This document shows, one piece after another, positions 26,001-40,000 of a DNA stretch of 64,000 nucleotides. Below the pieces are notes generated by a model. The model made no database searches and was not told the DNA's origin. It worked only from the letters and a program-made list of their open reading frames with translations. Source of the stretch: Paragordius varius (lineage: Eukaryota; Nematomorpha). How positions within the stretch are numbered: position 1 is the first letter of the stretch; every line of letters begins with the position of its first letter. The stretch lies in assembly GCA_964247055.1 (NCBI GenBank), contig OZ176058.1:2542001-2606000 (forward strand). The letters run 5' to 3'. The translations under genes and the position numbers were made by a program.

Positions 26001-27853
26001 GATTTTTGAATTGTCATAACGTGCGGTTAAGCAGAAATGGAATTCCAAAAAAAAACCGCATTAGATCCAGTATTACAAAAAGTAATTAAAGCGTTAAACA
26101 ACCATGGCTGGAGTTTTCCAGAATCAGAAAAGTTTGTAAACCGTAAAGACGAGTTGGCATATCAATATGGCTTGTTAAGTTTAATGATCGGTCTATAATT
26201 CCGAACCCCTCCAAAAAGAGGTGGTGAGATTCCTACACAGCGGTCAACAACGTAGAGACCATGAAAACGATGGCCAGATTTACGTGTTATTGACCAGAAT
26301 TAAAAAATGACCTGGTAAAAGCCAGTAGTCAATGCGAATGGTGCCAACGTAGTAGGCCGAATGTTACTCAAAATTCGACGTATCAGTGGGATCATAATGT
26401 TGCTGTGTGGGAGCGCTTGCGTATTAATGTAGCCGGACCGGTAGACGGTTATTATTGGTTGTTGATGATTGATAGTACCTCTAAATGGGCAGAAGGGTTT
26501 ATTTTGAAAAGGTACCCGCAGCGAATATAATCCATAAAGTAGAAGAAACGTTTGCAAAGTTTGGCTTTGCAAGGGAGATCGTTAGCGATAACGCTTTGTA
26601 TTTTAACAATGAGTACTTCACGTCAGCCTTAAGTACGTTAGGGGTTAAACATATTAAGGTTACACCCTACCATCCTAAGAGTAATGGGATGGTAGAAAGG
26701 TTAGTAGGTATAATAAAAAATAAATACAAAAGAATAAAATATAATGCGATATCCAATCACGAAGCGTTTTACACTAGCCTATGGGGGTATAGAAACTCTA
26801 TACACTCGATAATTAAAGAAACCTCAGCCCAATTAATGTTCAAGCGTACCATATTCCCTTAACCTGGTTAAATAGTAGGGCAAGATTGTTAGATGTACCG
26901 GCACCCCGATGTCAGTTTGCCATTAATGACCGAGTAATGATTAAAAATGAACTAAGTCCAGGGGAGAGATCACAGACCGTACAGGGTTTTTTCATACAAG
27001 GTGTGGGACAAAGACCGGGATAAATTCCTGAGGAAACACGCCGATCAAATAGTTTACCAGCCACAACCACAAACTACCACTTTCAGCAACACAAGTGAGG
27101 AGGACGTAACCACTGTCAAGGATGTTGTAACTCCAGAACCTCAACCAAGCATTACAAGCAACCCAAGTGACGAAACCGAACCGATTACCCCGACAGCCAA
27201 AAGTCCGAATAATGACAATACCCAGGAATCTGCCACAACCAGCTCCCCCACAAAAATACAGGATTGACGGTACCCGACAAGAAGTCGACGAAAAGCCGCC
27301 CACTTTCGTAAGAAGGGGGGAGGGATGTTATAGTGGTAACTCACAGTCTAATTTGAATGAACCTTATATTATACTATAGATTAGCCGCATAAACAACATT
27401 CGTCATATATTAATAGATTAACCATGTAACTTATGTTTGTAGTATTATTATATTATTAGATTAACCTCACCACCATATGCTTTGAATAAATTGTAGAAAC
27501 GCAAGCACTTCACCTTGATATATGTGAATACATTTATACCAAATTATATTAGATATATATATATATATTATATATATATATAGATCATTATATAACAACA
27601 AACATATATACAATAAATTTATCCTTTTATAAGTATTGACGTTACTTGTGGTCTCTATTTATTAGGTCATACACCTTTTAATAGGGTTAAAGTTATTAAC
27701 CGAACTGATTCCTGGACGGTTGAAATCGACCGAACTGGTGTTCCTAAGAATTAGAAATTTGACACGAAACTGTTGTGGTTCCCTAGATTTTGGAATCGGA
27801 ACCGGGGTGATTTGTGAAGTTGAAATGAGGATACGATTAGAGCCCGGTATTAA
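23096..27853. mobile_element. Possible DNA element split by Ty3 fossil 3
   Basis: CAGGGCTCTAAACC at 23096 and TTAGAGCCCGG ending near 27853 are inverted. Both flanking parts carry ACCGGACTGG or ACCGAACTGG motifs, which suggests one element interrupted by the retroelement. The flanking 8-mers do not match convincingly, so this is tentative. Confidence 0.35.
23671..27664 (+). mobile_element. Ty3/gypsy LTR retrotransposon fossil 3
   Basis: 5' LTR 23671-24002, 3' LTR 27326-27664, with GGTC on both sides: a different insertion site from fossils 1 and 2, so an independent event of the same family. Likely primer-binding site TTGGTGGCCAAG at 24003. Parts: short gag remnant with zinc knuckle about 24150-24230; protease near 24355; reverse transcriptase about 24650-25250; RNase H about 25560-25830; integrase about 26100-26850; tail to about 27267. 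Broken at many places, probably more than a dozen. Its LTR 3' end (CTCCATTTATTA or CTCTATTTATTA) differs from the other two (CATCTAAAA), so it belongs to a sister subfamily. Confidence 0.9.
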
Positions 27854-28276
27854 TTATTTGAAATTTTTATCAAATTAAATTATTCGAAAATGCAACGGCG
27901 GTAAAAAAAATATTTTGCACAATTTTAGTGAAATGGTAATTCAAAGGAAACAATCCACAAAACATAAAATATTAAATAATACTTTTTCTATAGATGCTGC
28001 TAAAGCAACTATACGAAATATACCTTACATTATTCATATCCCGCAAACACATAAGTAATTTTTTCTGTAAAAACAAATTATATTTAACTTATTGAAAGTG
28101 AACATATATTGCAATCAAAAAACTTAGGTTATAAATTTCCTCCATCGTACTTGGAAGACAAAAGTGCTTTTATAATATTTAAAAATGGATTAAAAAACCT
28201 TTAAAAATGCCTTCAACAAAATTTTAAATGTAATAATCTAACATATATTAAACTACGCAATCTCCTTTTGCGTTTA

Positions 28277-28535
28277 CAGTAAAAATTAAAATTATATTGA
28301 CAAAACGTAAAAATAAAAACTAATATTATTATGAAGAATATTTATTGAAACCTGTGCCAAAAAAATTGTTCATTTCTATTAATTACAATTTATAATGTGC
28401 ATTGAACATTTCGATTCCCTATTTCGCAACCTAAAATGATCTAAAAACGACAAGGTTTCAGTATGGCTCTCTCATTAAAAAATAATTGTTTTTTAGTTTT
28501 TACGTTTTTTCTGTATTATTTCAACCTTACTTTCC
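28277..28535. mobile_element. MITE-1 copy, degenerate right end
   Basis: CAGTAAAAATTAAAATTATA after TA on the left; TTTTACGTTTTTTCTGTATT on the right. Confidence 0.65.
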
Positions 28536-28554
28536 TTCCATTTTATCTATATAA

Positions 28555-29500
28555 AAAATATTAAAAAAGGGTGAAATAAAAACTATCAATTATCCTTGCA
28601 TTGCAAATTAAAAAAATAAATAAAATAGGTCGCACCTGAATTCGTTGTAAGGGGGGTTACAAAATAAAATGCTCACGCACACCTAAATTAATATAAAGAG
28701 TATGATTGGCAGGGAAATAATTTAAAGCTATATAATATGAAAAAAATATAATTCAGTTACCTGACCTTTTTTCTTAAAATTTATACAGGTGTGCTTTATT
28801 TCATTTTTAAACAATTTTATTGGAGTACACTTTAACCGACGTTTTTTCCAAGGACAATTATATAGCAAACAGTTAAAATATCAAAAAAGGATAATTTATT
28901 AACTTTTTCAATGTTAAAAACTCTCAATCATCGTTGCATAGCAAATTTAAAAAAAAATAAAATAGGCCGCACAATAAAGGTACACACCTAAACTCATGTG
29001 CATTCCCCATATATCTCTAAAATGGATCATTTAAAGGTATATATAAAATAAAATTCAGTTACCTGACCTTTTTTCTAAATATTTATACAGGTGTGTTAAC
29101 AACAATTTATTTCGTTTTGAAACAATTTAATTGGAGTCACCTTCTGTAACAGATTTTTTCCAAGGGAGAAATTAATATAATATTTCATTAAATTTCAAAA
29201 AATCTCTCATCATTGTATTGCAAATTTGCAAATTGCAATCAATGAAATAGGTCGCACCTGAATTTGTGGTTAAAAGTTTACTATACAAAAAAAGGCAAAA
29301 CACCACCTTAACTAGTGTAGAAAGTATCATTCCCCAATATCTCTAAATTGGAACAGAAAAAATAATTTAAAACATTTGGCAATTCAGCATATAAAATTAA
29401 ATAGAATAAGGTTACCTTACCTTTCTGTTTCGTTTGAGAACATATTTTGGCACACACTTTCTGCAACACACTTTTTCCAAGGACTTTCTATAGTGAAAAA
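28555..29500. repeat. ~300-bp direct repeats just upstream of gene B
   Basis: GTTACCTGACCTTTTTTCT recurs at 28756 and 29058 and as GTTACCTTACC at 29411 (spacings 302 and 353). Each unit also has TTATACAGGTGTG, CAATTTTATTGGAGT, TTTTTTCCAAGG, ATAGGTCGCACCTGAAT and CATTCCCCATATATCTCTAAA, in that order. A partial first unit starts near 28555. The array ends about 70 bases before the gene B start codon. No equivalent was seen upstream of gene C. Confidence 0.8.
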
Positions 29501-29502
29501 AC

Positions 29503-29510
29503 TATATAAG
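29503..29510 (+). promoter_or_regulatory. TATA box of gene B
   Basis: TATATAAG, 71 bases before the ATG. Gene C has the same octamer 104 bases before its ATG. Transcription would start about 30 bases downstream, giving a 5' UTR near 40 bases (inferred). Confidence 0.55.
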
Positions 29511-29573
29511 AGCCAACTTGTATAACATAATCTAACTTTTTCTAATTTAAAATTTTAATTTTACACCCTTAAA

Positions 29574-32500
29574 ATGCGTTTTTGGGTTTTGTATTCCAAC
29601 GCTACAATATTGTTATGTGTGGCCGCTATTTTCATCAACGAGAAAAAAGGTTAGTTATATATTAATATGTTACCTTTTATTTGTTGTCACATAATAGTGT
29701 TTCAATTAAAATTTACTTCGAAAATTGTTAAAAATATTATTGCAATAACAAATATTTATATTGCTAACTCAATCACGGAATCAATATATGACGGTTTAGA
29801 TTAAATCAGTCAATAATTGATTAAAAACATTGTTGATTCATAGCTTTATTGTAGGGAGCGCCAATTAGCTCTGTTATAAAGAAATATAAGATTTTGTAAT
29901 GAAATTGTGTTCTTAGTTACTTTTCTGCGCGTGGCTTTCTAGAACCACCACCCTTTCTTTTTCCTTCCACTTTACCTGTCATTATTTGGTATAATCCAAT
30001 TTTTTTACCTTGTCCAAAATGAGATAACTTTTAACTTTAAACAATGCCCGGTTAGAGTGCTATTGTGGTTTTTTTGTCAAGAATGGGTGATTTTTTGCTC
30101 GCCATGTTAATTGTAAAGCTAGCTTTCTGCCAACATCATAGTATGCGTTTATTATGGTCCAAAATTTATGTATATATAATAACATTGCTTGGAAATTAAA
30201 GAATTGATAAGCCTAATTTTTGTTGGTATTTTCTTGTCATGCATTTTGTAATATTTGGTCATTCTGGATTTTGCCTTGCGCCATTCTTTTCATATCTGGC
30301 GTCCTATTACTATTTTGGTTAAGACATCCAAAATACTATATTAAAAAATTACTTGAATAATTAGGTTTTTATTAAACATTGCTTATCGAGTTATTAACAC
30401 TTTAAAGTTGTTAAGATAATTGTAAGGTGCTTTTATTAATTGAGGCGTAAATAATTTTACCGCCATCAATTGTGTTTTCCAATATTTTGAATTTAAGAAT
30501 ATTTAAATTGTAATGCGATCTAACATTTATTATTGTAAAATTTGAAATATTAGAAAAAAAACTAAAAAACTCAAAGACAAATATTCTAAAATACAACCAT
30601 ATTTTTAAAATTAATCTTATTTGATCATAGGATTGCATTGTAAAATGAGGAAGGTTATTGTTAATACACTTCAATCAAAATTGTGATTCCTAAATTATGT
30701 ATGGAAAAATAAGGTTGAAAATGATCTTAAGAATGAGAATATCTCCCTTTATTTTTAAATTTTGTGAGTATTGCTTTAATTATTATTGGCCTAAAGTTTC
30801 TTTTGTTGTCAAAGGCGAATAAAGTCACCGCAATCAAATTGTATGATAGTGGTTTTTTTATATTCAGAGTTTTATAGAACCTTGATTACGAACTTTGATG
30901 CTTATATTTATTACAGAATCGAAATAAATGATATAATACGGACAAAACTCAAAAAAATAAAGACAAATAATTTTCAACTGATCACTATTTTTTTAACTTA
31001 ATTTTTATATAAATAGGACTTGTCGTTTTGTGTTGCAAATTAAAAATAGTCGTATGAATTCATTACACTTTAAAAAAATTAATTAAATATATCGAAAAAT
31101 TAAACAAAAATTTACAGCGGTCTTATTAAAAATATATTTTCTTATATTTTTTTGCCTTTGTTTACTGTATTTTAAATTTAAGGCACCACCGGAGTGGACT
31201 CTAAAGTTTTAATAATTAAGTTTTATTCAATGGGCGTTAGTTAACCCGTCATGAAATTGTTTATATTTTTTAAATATTAAAAGTTTTAGACAATTTTAAT
31301 ATTTATATTGCCATCTTTGATCCTTAAACAAAATAGAATTATATAAAAAAAACTTAAAAATCGATAAAAAAATCTTTATATTAGCGGTTTTACGAAAAGT
31401 TTATTTGTCTTTTAATTTTCACCTTTTCTATGTATAATTTCAATTTTTATTGTGATTTAAATTTAAGGCAAATCCAAAGTTTTTGACTTTAAAGTTATGA
31501 AACTGTTTTTAACTAAGGCATAGGCGATAAAATTTGTAAAAAAAAATTTCAGATATGCAAAGCGCTTGATACAATCCAAAATATATATATTGCTAACTAA
31601 ACACCTGATTTTAATATTTATACCAAACTAAAAACATATTTTTTATAATAAAAATTAGTGGATGCTACAGGGATCGTTGTTGGTTATATAACTGAATGGA
31701 TGTCTATGCCGATCGAAGATATTAGGGGTGATTGGTTAACTCATGTTCTGTATGCTTTTCTTTTTATCAATCAGGATGGGACTCTCAGAATTTTGCCTTC
31801 AAGTAAAGTTTTCATATTTTTTAAAAAAATATATATTACAATCGTGTATGGAAACTTTTGATAAACGTACGTTTTTAATTGATTAAATCTTTTTTAGTTA
31901 TTGTTGTACCCAAACTTCTATTCAGCATGCGCATTCGTATGACGATATTTTGTTTAACCACAAATGAAAATGGACATATTGTTTTTATTTTTTATATAAA
32001 GATATTACTTTAAATTTTATAAATTTATGCAACTTAAAAGTTCCAAAAATATATTTTAATTTATATTTTGAATTATAATTTATATTTTGGTTGTAATAAC
32101 TTTTGAGTTGTACTTAGTGATATCTTTATTATAAAAAAATGTCCATTGGCTCAAAATATCGTCCAAAGAATGCACATGTTGAAAAGACATCTACGTCAAA
32201 CAATAAAAAAGCTAAAATCAATAAAAAAGGGTACGTTTTTCAAGAGTTTTCCTTACACGACGAGATAGCAATTTAAAATTGGTAAACAACAAAAAAACTA
32301 GTTTAATTTCCCCAAATAAGTATCGTTTTTTAAATTAACTTAACATTATTTAAAAAATATAAATGAGTATTTATTATTCAGCATAAATTTTTTCTACATC
32401 ATTTTAAGTTGGAAATAAAAACAAGCATAAAAATACCATATCACTGTAACTTTTTATATTGTATAATTTATCTATGACTAATTTACAGTCACTTCTGACA

Positions 32501-34041
32501 CTTCAAATTAAATAAGTTATGTTTTTGAAAACCAAAAATTACCAATATTTTTAAAATTTTATAAAATCAAACTTTGATTAAAATGAACATATGATGCAGA
32601 AAATAAGGCTTAACTATGCCCAAGAAATATTTCACACTAAAAATGAGTTAGATTAGACCAAAAGCACATAATTAATTTATAAGGTAAATTAAAAAAGTTC
32701 GAGGGTAAATTTTAAATGTTCAAGGGTGTATTTGATATCTTTCGAAAAATAAAATATCAATAATATAAATTTGTTAGGCACTAATCACTTTACCAAACTT
32801 AAAGCCCTTATTCAACGTTATCCAAATCTAAAAGTTTTACCAAGTATTGGAGGTGCCAACAATTCCACGGATTTTTTGTAAGTTCACAATCAACCTGAAA
32901 ATCTCTATATATACAATAAAAATTGGAATACGGACAAAATGCAAAAATATATTTTTCTAAAAGCAACCATACCTTTTAATTGATTTTTTAAAAATATAAT
33001 TTATTGTTTATTTGAAATGACAAAATGTAAAATATATATTTAACAAAATCAATCCTAAATTTTACAAATGTAATTAAATAGCGAATATGGGAAAAATTAA
33101 GGTTTAAAAAAGTATAATTGTCTTTTTTATAAAAACATATGTCTTTATATTTTTACGTTTTGTCCGTAAAATTGTTTTTACTGTAAAATTATACCGACAA
33201 AACTTAATTTATTGTACACTTAATTTTTACTACATAAATTGAGTAATTTTGAATAATTCAATCAAATCATTTATATCTCCATTCCCCTCGCAACAAAATG
33301 ATTTATACTATATTATATAAAAAATTAATCATTAGAAAGTATGGTTGCCTTTAGATGTGAAAAAAATTTGTTTTTTTGTTTTTACGTAGTCTGTATTAAT
33401 TTCTAGGATACAGTTATACTTATATTAAATTTTATGGTGAACTTTGTTAATAAATGGCGAACTATTTTCATTATCCTAATATTATTGATTTATAATGCGG
33501 ATATTTTTTATATGGTCATCATTTATAATTGTGTTAATATGTTGTAAAATATCCAATTATATTATAAATTGTGTACCTCGATAATTAATTTATCCTATAT
33601 AACATATACATACAAAATAATAAGGATCTTAAATACTGATGCCAAACGTCAAACATTTGCAAACTCGTGCAAAAACTTTATCCAGCAGCACGGATTCCAT
33701 GGGATTGATATTGACTGGGAATATCCTAGTGGCGAACAACAGAAATCGGATTATGGCAAATTATTACAGGTTGGATAATGAACCACATTATTTTTGTGGG
33801 TTAAAATTTTTGATTAAAACTTTAATTGAATGAATATAAATGACCAACTATCTTGTTGTAAAACAACATGATAAATGGATTTAACTCGCGGCCTTCGGCC
33901 ACGTGTTAGCCCTCCGAGATTTATAATTTGTAAAAAACAATTTTTCTAAATAAGTCTATTCAATATACTAGAATTAAAAAAATTTGTAATATAGTTGATA
34001 TTTTGGAGTCTTATGTTTGAAATCTAAACTATTGACAAATA

Positions 34042-34086
<45 letters not shown>

Positions 34087-37000
34087 AGCCATTTGTGTTG
34101 CACACCCCCTATTTAAGCAATTAATTCATTGGATCCATGAAAAAATCTATTAAACAAGACCGTTTATTTTTTTTAATTGGGTAACCTAAACCTATATTCA
34201 ATTTTATTAGCCAACTCAACATATAAATTTGAATTTATAAACTGCAAAAAAAGATAATAATTTAAATAATAAAGACCTTAGATAACACACTGGGATCGGG
34301 TTATGAATTGATGTCAGCCGTGCCAGCTGGAATACACAATATGAATTCTTTCAATACCACTGCCATGAATAAGTAAATATTTTTTTAAAAAAATATATAC
34401 CATTTACAATTCAAATTCACCTTTGAACAATTCAAATTCACCTTCGAACAATTCAAATTCACCCATTCGAATTCACCTTCGAACAATTCGATTTCACCCT
34501 AAAATAAATTGTGTGTTTTTGAAGATTATATATTACCTACATTTTTTTATATTTTTTAAAAAAGGAATTTTGTATATCAAAATAATACTGAAAAAATAAT
34601 AAACTATGCCATAAAAATATATTTAATTTTAATATGAGTTATATTAGACCAAAATTTCATGATTTATTTTTAGGGTAAATTTGAATTGTTCGAGGGTAAA
34701 TTTAAATTGTTTGAGGGTGAATTTGAATTGTTCAAGGGTGAATTTGAACTGTAAATGGTATATATATGGTAACCATTTTTACCATCCATCATTTTTTTAA
34801 ATCAAATTATTATTTAAAGTCATTTAGATTACGTTTTGATAATGGGTTACGATTTTGCTGGATCCTGGAGTGGTTCAACCGCCCACAATGCTCCCTTGTA
34901 TGGTGGAGATTATTCCGTTGTAAATAAAATTTACACAATATATATAATATATATTATATATACATAACACCATTTACACTTCAAATTCACCCTCCGACAT
35001 TTTCAATTCAAAGTTATAAATATTAAACTAAATTTGAGGTATTTGAGAGTGAAATAAAAATGTTGGTGGAGGTGTAAATGGTATATATATAAAATTTATA
35101 TATTTTTATAGTATACACCAAGATTTTCATGCTGCTTTTGTGTTTGGGCGTGCGAGTTGTTTCACTTTTATTTAATTACTCCATGTGGAAAAATTACAAA
35201 ATAGTGCACATTGTGTTAAATTAATTTTAAAAAATTTTTTACTTTAAAACTCATATGCAACAGATTCATATCGGTCCTTAGATTCAAATAGGGGGCATTT
35301 GTACCTCAGCACTGTTGTAAATTAAATATTATGGATACAATTGAAATCATTGCAAATGTTTGCACTTAAATATCATTGATAGATGCACCAAATAAAATAA
35401 AAATATTCATTCAAACAAACTTGATGTAATTTATTTTATGGATAAACCTAAAAGCAACATCCGCCACCATGATATGTGTTTATTAACTAAATATATAAAA
35501 TTTAATTTTAACAACTTTTAATGTTTAAATCAATGTTAGATGCGATATAATAAAAAATTAACTTTAATTTTAGCGTTAGAATCAAATAAACACAATATTT
35601 GCAAAAGTGTTTTAAAATAAAAATGATAAAGTCTGGTGTCTTTAGATAGCCCAATTTGAATCCGTGTCTTAAACCAATTTATATTTTAGATCAGAATTTA
35701 TATTTGATTTATGATCTTTAAATGTCCCAAATATTTTTAAATAAATGATAAAAGATATCCCTAAGATAATTAAATAATAACATCATATAAAGAAATCCCC
35801 AAACGCATACTTTAGCTTTTAAATCTACAAAAAATATTAAAATATTTTAAAGCGTGCTAGGTATGGTAATATAATATATAATAATTAAAACGCTTTACTA
35901 ACATGGGTTTACAGATAATATATTTTGGTGTCATACTATTAGAAGTCATTATCCTTGCAATCTTTGTGCGCATCTTATTTAACGGCCGATTTAATGGGCT
36001 GGTTTACAATAATAAGTGGCTGGGAGTATATATAAATATATAATGATTTATTTAGCTTTTGCCAATAATTGAAATAAATAACGTGGATTTAGAAATTTTA
36101 TTTAGCTGAGATAGAATAAAATTTAAAAGATTTGATGAATCTTCCTAACCCCACAATCAAACGCATCATGAAAATCTTGTTATATTATCTCAAAATGTAT
36201 AAATTTATTAAGAGTACATCTTATAACCTACTCCCAACAAAATACATTTTAAATACAAAGAAATTCAGCAATTCTTCATTATAAGTTCTTATTTATTTCT
36301 CAAGACGCTATTTAAATAAAATTGGTTAATCTATTCGCCTGCATTTCTATTTTGTTTAAGTGATTAATTCATATTTAGATTTGGTTTTTATTTTTGGGCA
36401 TATAAAAAACTAACACATCCATTTAAATTTATTGGTGAATTTGAAATATTTGAGCTTAAATTAAAGTGTTAATACGAAATGAAAATGTTACAGTAAAAAC
36501 TGAAATTTTACGGACAAAATGTAAAAATATAAAGACAAATATTTTTTTTTAAAAGACCATACTTTTTAAATCTTTATTTTTTATAACACATTGTTTAAAA
36601 TATCAAAGTCTAAAATAGAGATAATACTAACACAATCAATTCTATATTTTGCAATTTTAACTAAAAATAGCTTATATAAGAACAATTAAGGTTTTAAAAG
36701 TTTGATTGTCTTTAGGAAAAAAATATTTGTCTTTATACTTTTACGTTTTGTCCGTATAATTTGCATTTTTAATATGTATTAAATAAAGGATGGCGCTGTA
36801 CAAGGATGGAGATCACGTGGTCTAAATGCCAATAAAATTGTAATTGGTGTTCCTTTCTACGGACATAAATTCGTTAATGCCCCATCCCATTTACCAAATA
36901 GTCAAGGATCATATTCTCAACTTTTAACTTGGGATCAGGTATAACATAATTTGACACTAAAATTTGAAAAAAAGATTATAGTCTTAAACACAAGATTAGC

Positions 37001-40000
37001 GCTTTTTCGAATGATATCACACATATTAATGAATCATCGAAAAACATTGTATCTTATTTGTAATTATGTTTTTTGCAAAACACATATATTAGATAAAAGG
37101 CATATCTAAAACACGACAATGGGACAGCGCTGCACAAACCTCTTATGGCTATAATAATAATGATTGGTATACCTTTGATGATGAAGAGAGCATGACTAAA
37201 AAGGTAAGAAACTATTCTTTTATCCTTCATTTCCTTAACACTTTATTACCAGTTTAAGGTAATAATTTAGCGCCCTGTGCAATTTATTCAAACATTTAAA
37301 AAGGTATTTGAACATGGGGCAAATTTAAAATATGCTTATTTAGCCTTTTTAAAAATAAAATTGATAAACATTTTAAAAAATCATTGTATTAAACTTTTCA
37401 GCCATTTTTCTGTTTTGCTAACATGCAAATAGGTTTTTATCAGGTCAATAGAAATAACAAATTCTGGAAAACTTCCCAAATACATTTCACCGGCAATTTG
37501 CATATTTTTGATAATATCAAATTTCCGTCTCATGGTTTTGGGAGATACCTAAATTTGGGACTCGTTTGAAAATTGCATAAAAATAAGAGATTTTACATCT
37601 AATACAGGAGAACAGAGCTTAATAATAAACCAAAACATTTTTTTATCATTGGTTTATATTTACAGATGTAAGTTGGTATAAAAACCCCTAAATGTAATAA
37701 ACTTCAAAAAAACTTGTTAAAATTGTGTGGAATGACATATATCTTTGTTAAAATCATTTATAATGCCATTTCTAGATTGCGTATGCATGCCCGGCTTATA
37801 GGGGAGCCATGATTTGGGAATTAAGTCAAAATCGGGATCAATCATTACTACAGCATATTTATAATCAGGTTCAAACTTTAATTCAAAGATAATTCATATT
37901 GTCAATGCTATTAATACATCGTCTTATTTTTGATTGTAGCAAATCATAGACCTATACAGTTATTTAACTTTATAAATACAACATTATTAAACTCAGAGTT
38001 ATAATCAATAACATAAAGATTTTTATACCCTAATTTAAAGCTTTTTATGATAGGTTCCCTAAGGATAATCTACCCTTTTTATGTTGGTAGTGTTTTATAT
38101 TTATGTATTATCCCCTTGAACACTTGGAATTCATCCTCGAAAAGTTTAGAATTGACCCTTAAACATTGTAAACTTTAAACATCTCTTAATCACCTTAAAC
38201 AAATAGTGTGTCTATGTATATCAAAATTAACTAATACAACCCAATAATAAAAGTGCCATAACTAATAGTAGTTTTGTGGTAAATTATAAAAGTTCAAGGG
38301 TGAATTTAAAACGTCAAGGGTAAATTTTTTGTAATTAAGTGTATATTATAAATGTTAAAAGGTAAGTTTAATATGTTCGGGGGAAATTCGAACATTTAAA
38401 GATTCATTTTAAATGTTCAATCTAACTTAAATTAGGGTGAATTTGGAGAAATGTTTGAAGGTTAATATAAAATGTTTTATAAAATGTTCTCTAGGGTAAA
38501 TATTACATGTGTTCAAGAGTAAATTTAAGGTTTGTAAATGTTGGTATTTTTAGGTCAAAAATACGTGTGGCCTAGTCTCGGGTGGAGGGGGAGGAGGGGG
38601 TGCAACCACGTCAGGGCCCACGAATCCACCTCAAACGACTCAAGGACCTACGACTTCTCAACCAACTCAAACTTCTCCACCTCAAACAACTACCTCTGGG
38701 GGCGGAGGTGGGGGTGGGGGCAATTGTCCAACAAATCTTAACACGATATGCAGTCAATTTAATAACAATGGGTTTGCCAAGTATCCCAATGATTGCAGGT
38801 AGATCAAAAATTATCAAAAATTTCATCTTGTTATACAGTTTTCGAAGTAAGTATATTTTTCCTTCATATCCAAGGGTTAAAGACTTAAATTGTATCAGGA
38901 TTTGGGGAAACTTTAACACTCGCCTGCCTAGGGTTGATAATGACAATGGAAAAATTACTCTGTTTAGGGGTTCGAACTACACAAGCAGTATAAGAGTCCG
39001 GTGTCTTACCTAGTATACCATCAGGCTTTCACTCAAAAATTTTGGATGTTATTATACAGACGCAACGTTAAATAAAAACTAAAAAAAACTATATTCTTAT
39101 TGTAGAGTCAAGCATATATTGTAAAAGTAGTTAATATAGGAAATAACAATGTGTGGATGTCTTGTTAAAAAAATATTTTTTGTCATCTTTAATTTTTTAC
39201 ATTGACATATGTAAGAAATGGATTCCGAATACTAGCATTTCTTTTGTTTTAGCTTACTCTAATGCTCATCTGCCAAAGTCATTTTTTATTTCTGGTAAAA
39301 TAATATTTTCAATGTCATACAACTAGGGTTGTGCTGACCAAGTCATGACCAGGTCAGTGATTATTTATTTTTTGACCATGGTCATTTAATAAAACAGCGG
39401 TTTTTTAAAAAAATTGCTGGTATTTGGAAGAGAGATAATAAGATTTTATTGCTTTTTATATACTTTTTAAAATATAAATTTAAAAATTTAAATATGTTTA
39501 TTTAACAATATAAAATTGTTAAACATGCATCCTTATAACATTAGCATTTAGCATATCCAGTTATTTTGAAAAATAAACCAATCATATGCGATTATTCTAT
39601 ATATATGAACCAATAAAATGTAAAAACATTTTTAATTGGATATTTCAATGATGATAGAAAGAAAACTAGCTAAAATTTTATTTGAAATATCCAGCATTAG
39701 CTATGAATTTCAAGATTCTAAAGGCCACAAAAATGTGGCAAAATTTATTTTAAAACAAAATTTGCAATTAAATTTGATTGAAAATATTGTAATAAATAAA
39801 AAATGTATAATATAAACTTTTAAGATAAAACATGTCATTATTAGTGAAACGCAAGTGTCGTCCCAACATTATTTTCACAAACCAATGTCGCATGGAATTT
39901 ACTTAGGTAACAAATGGTCATGACCGTGGTCGTGACCATGGTCTGACTGGGTCAGACCGGACTTTTTTTGAAAAAGCAGTCAAATGCACAACCCTACATA

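Noticed and set aside
34399-34759. CRISPR-like reading of the 21-bp iterations
   Set aside because: Units are contiguous without unique spacers, inverted around a centre, and lie in an intron of a eukaryotic gene.
38582-39013. 143-codon + frame over gene B exon 10
   Set aside because: It is the wrong frame over the linker exon; the correct frame joins exons 9 and 11 in phase.
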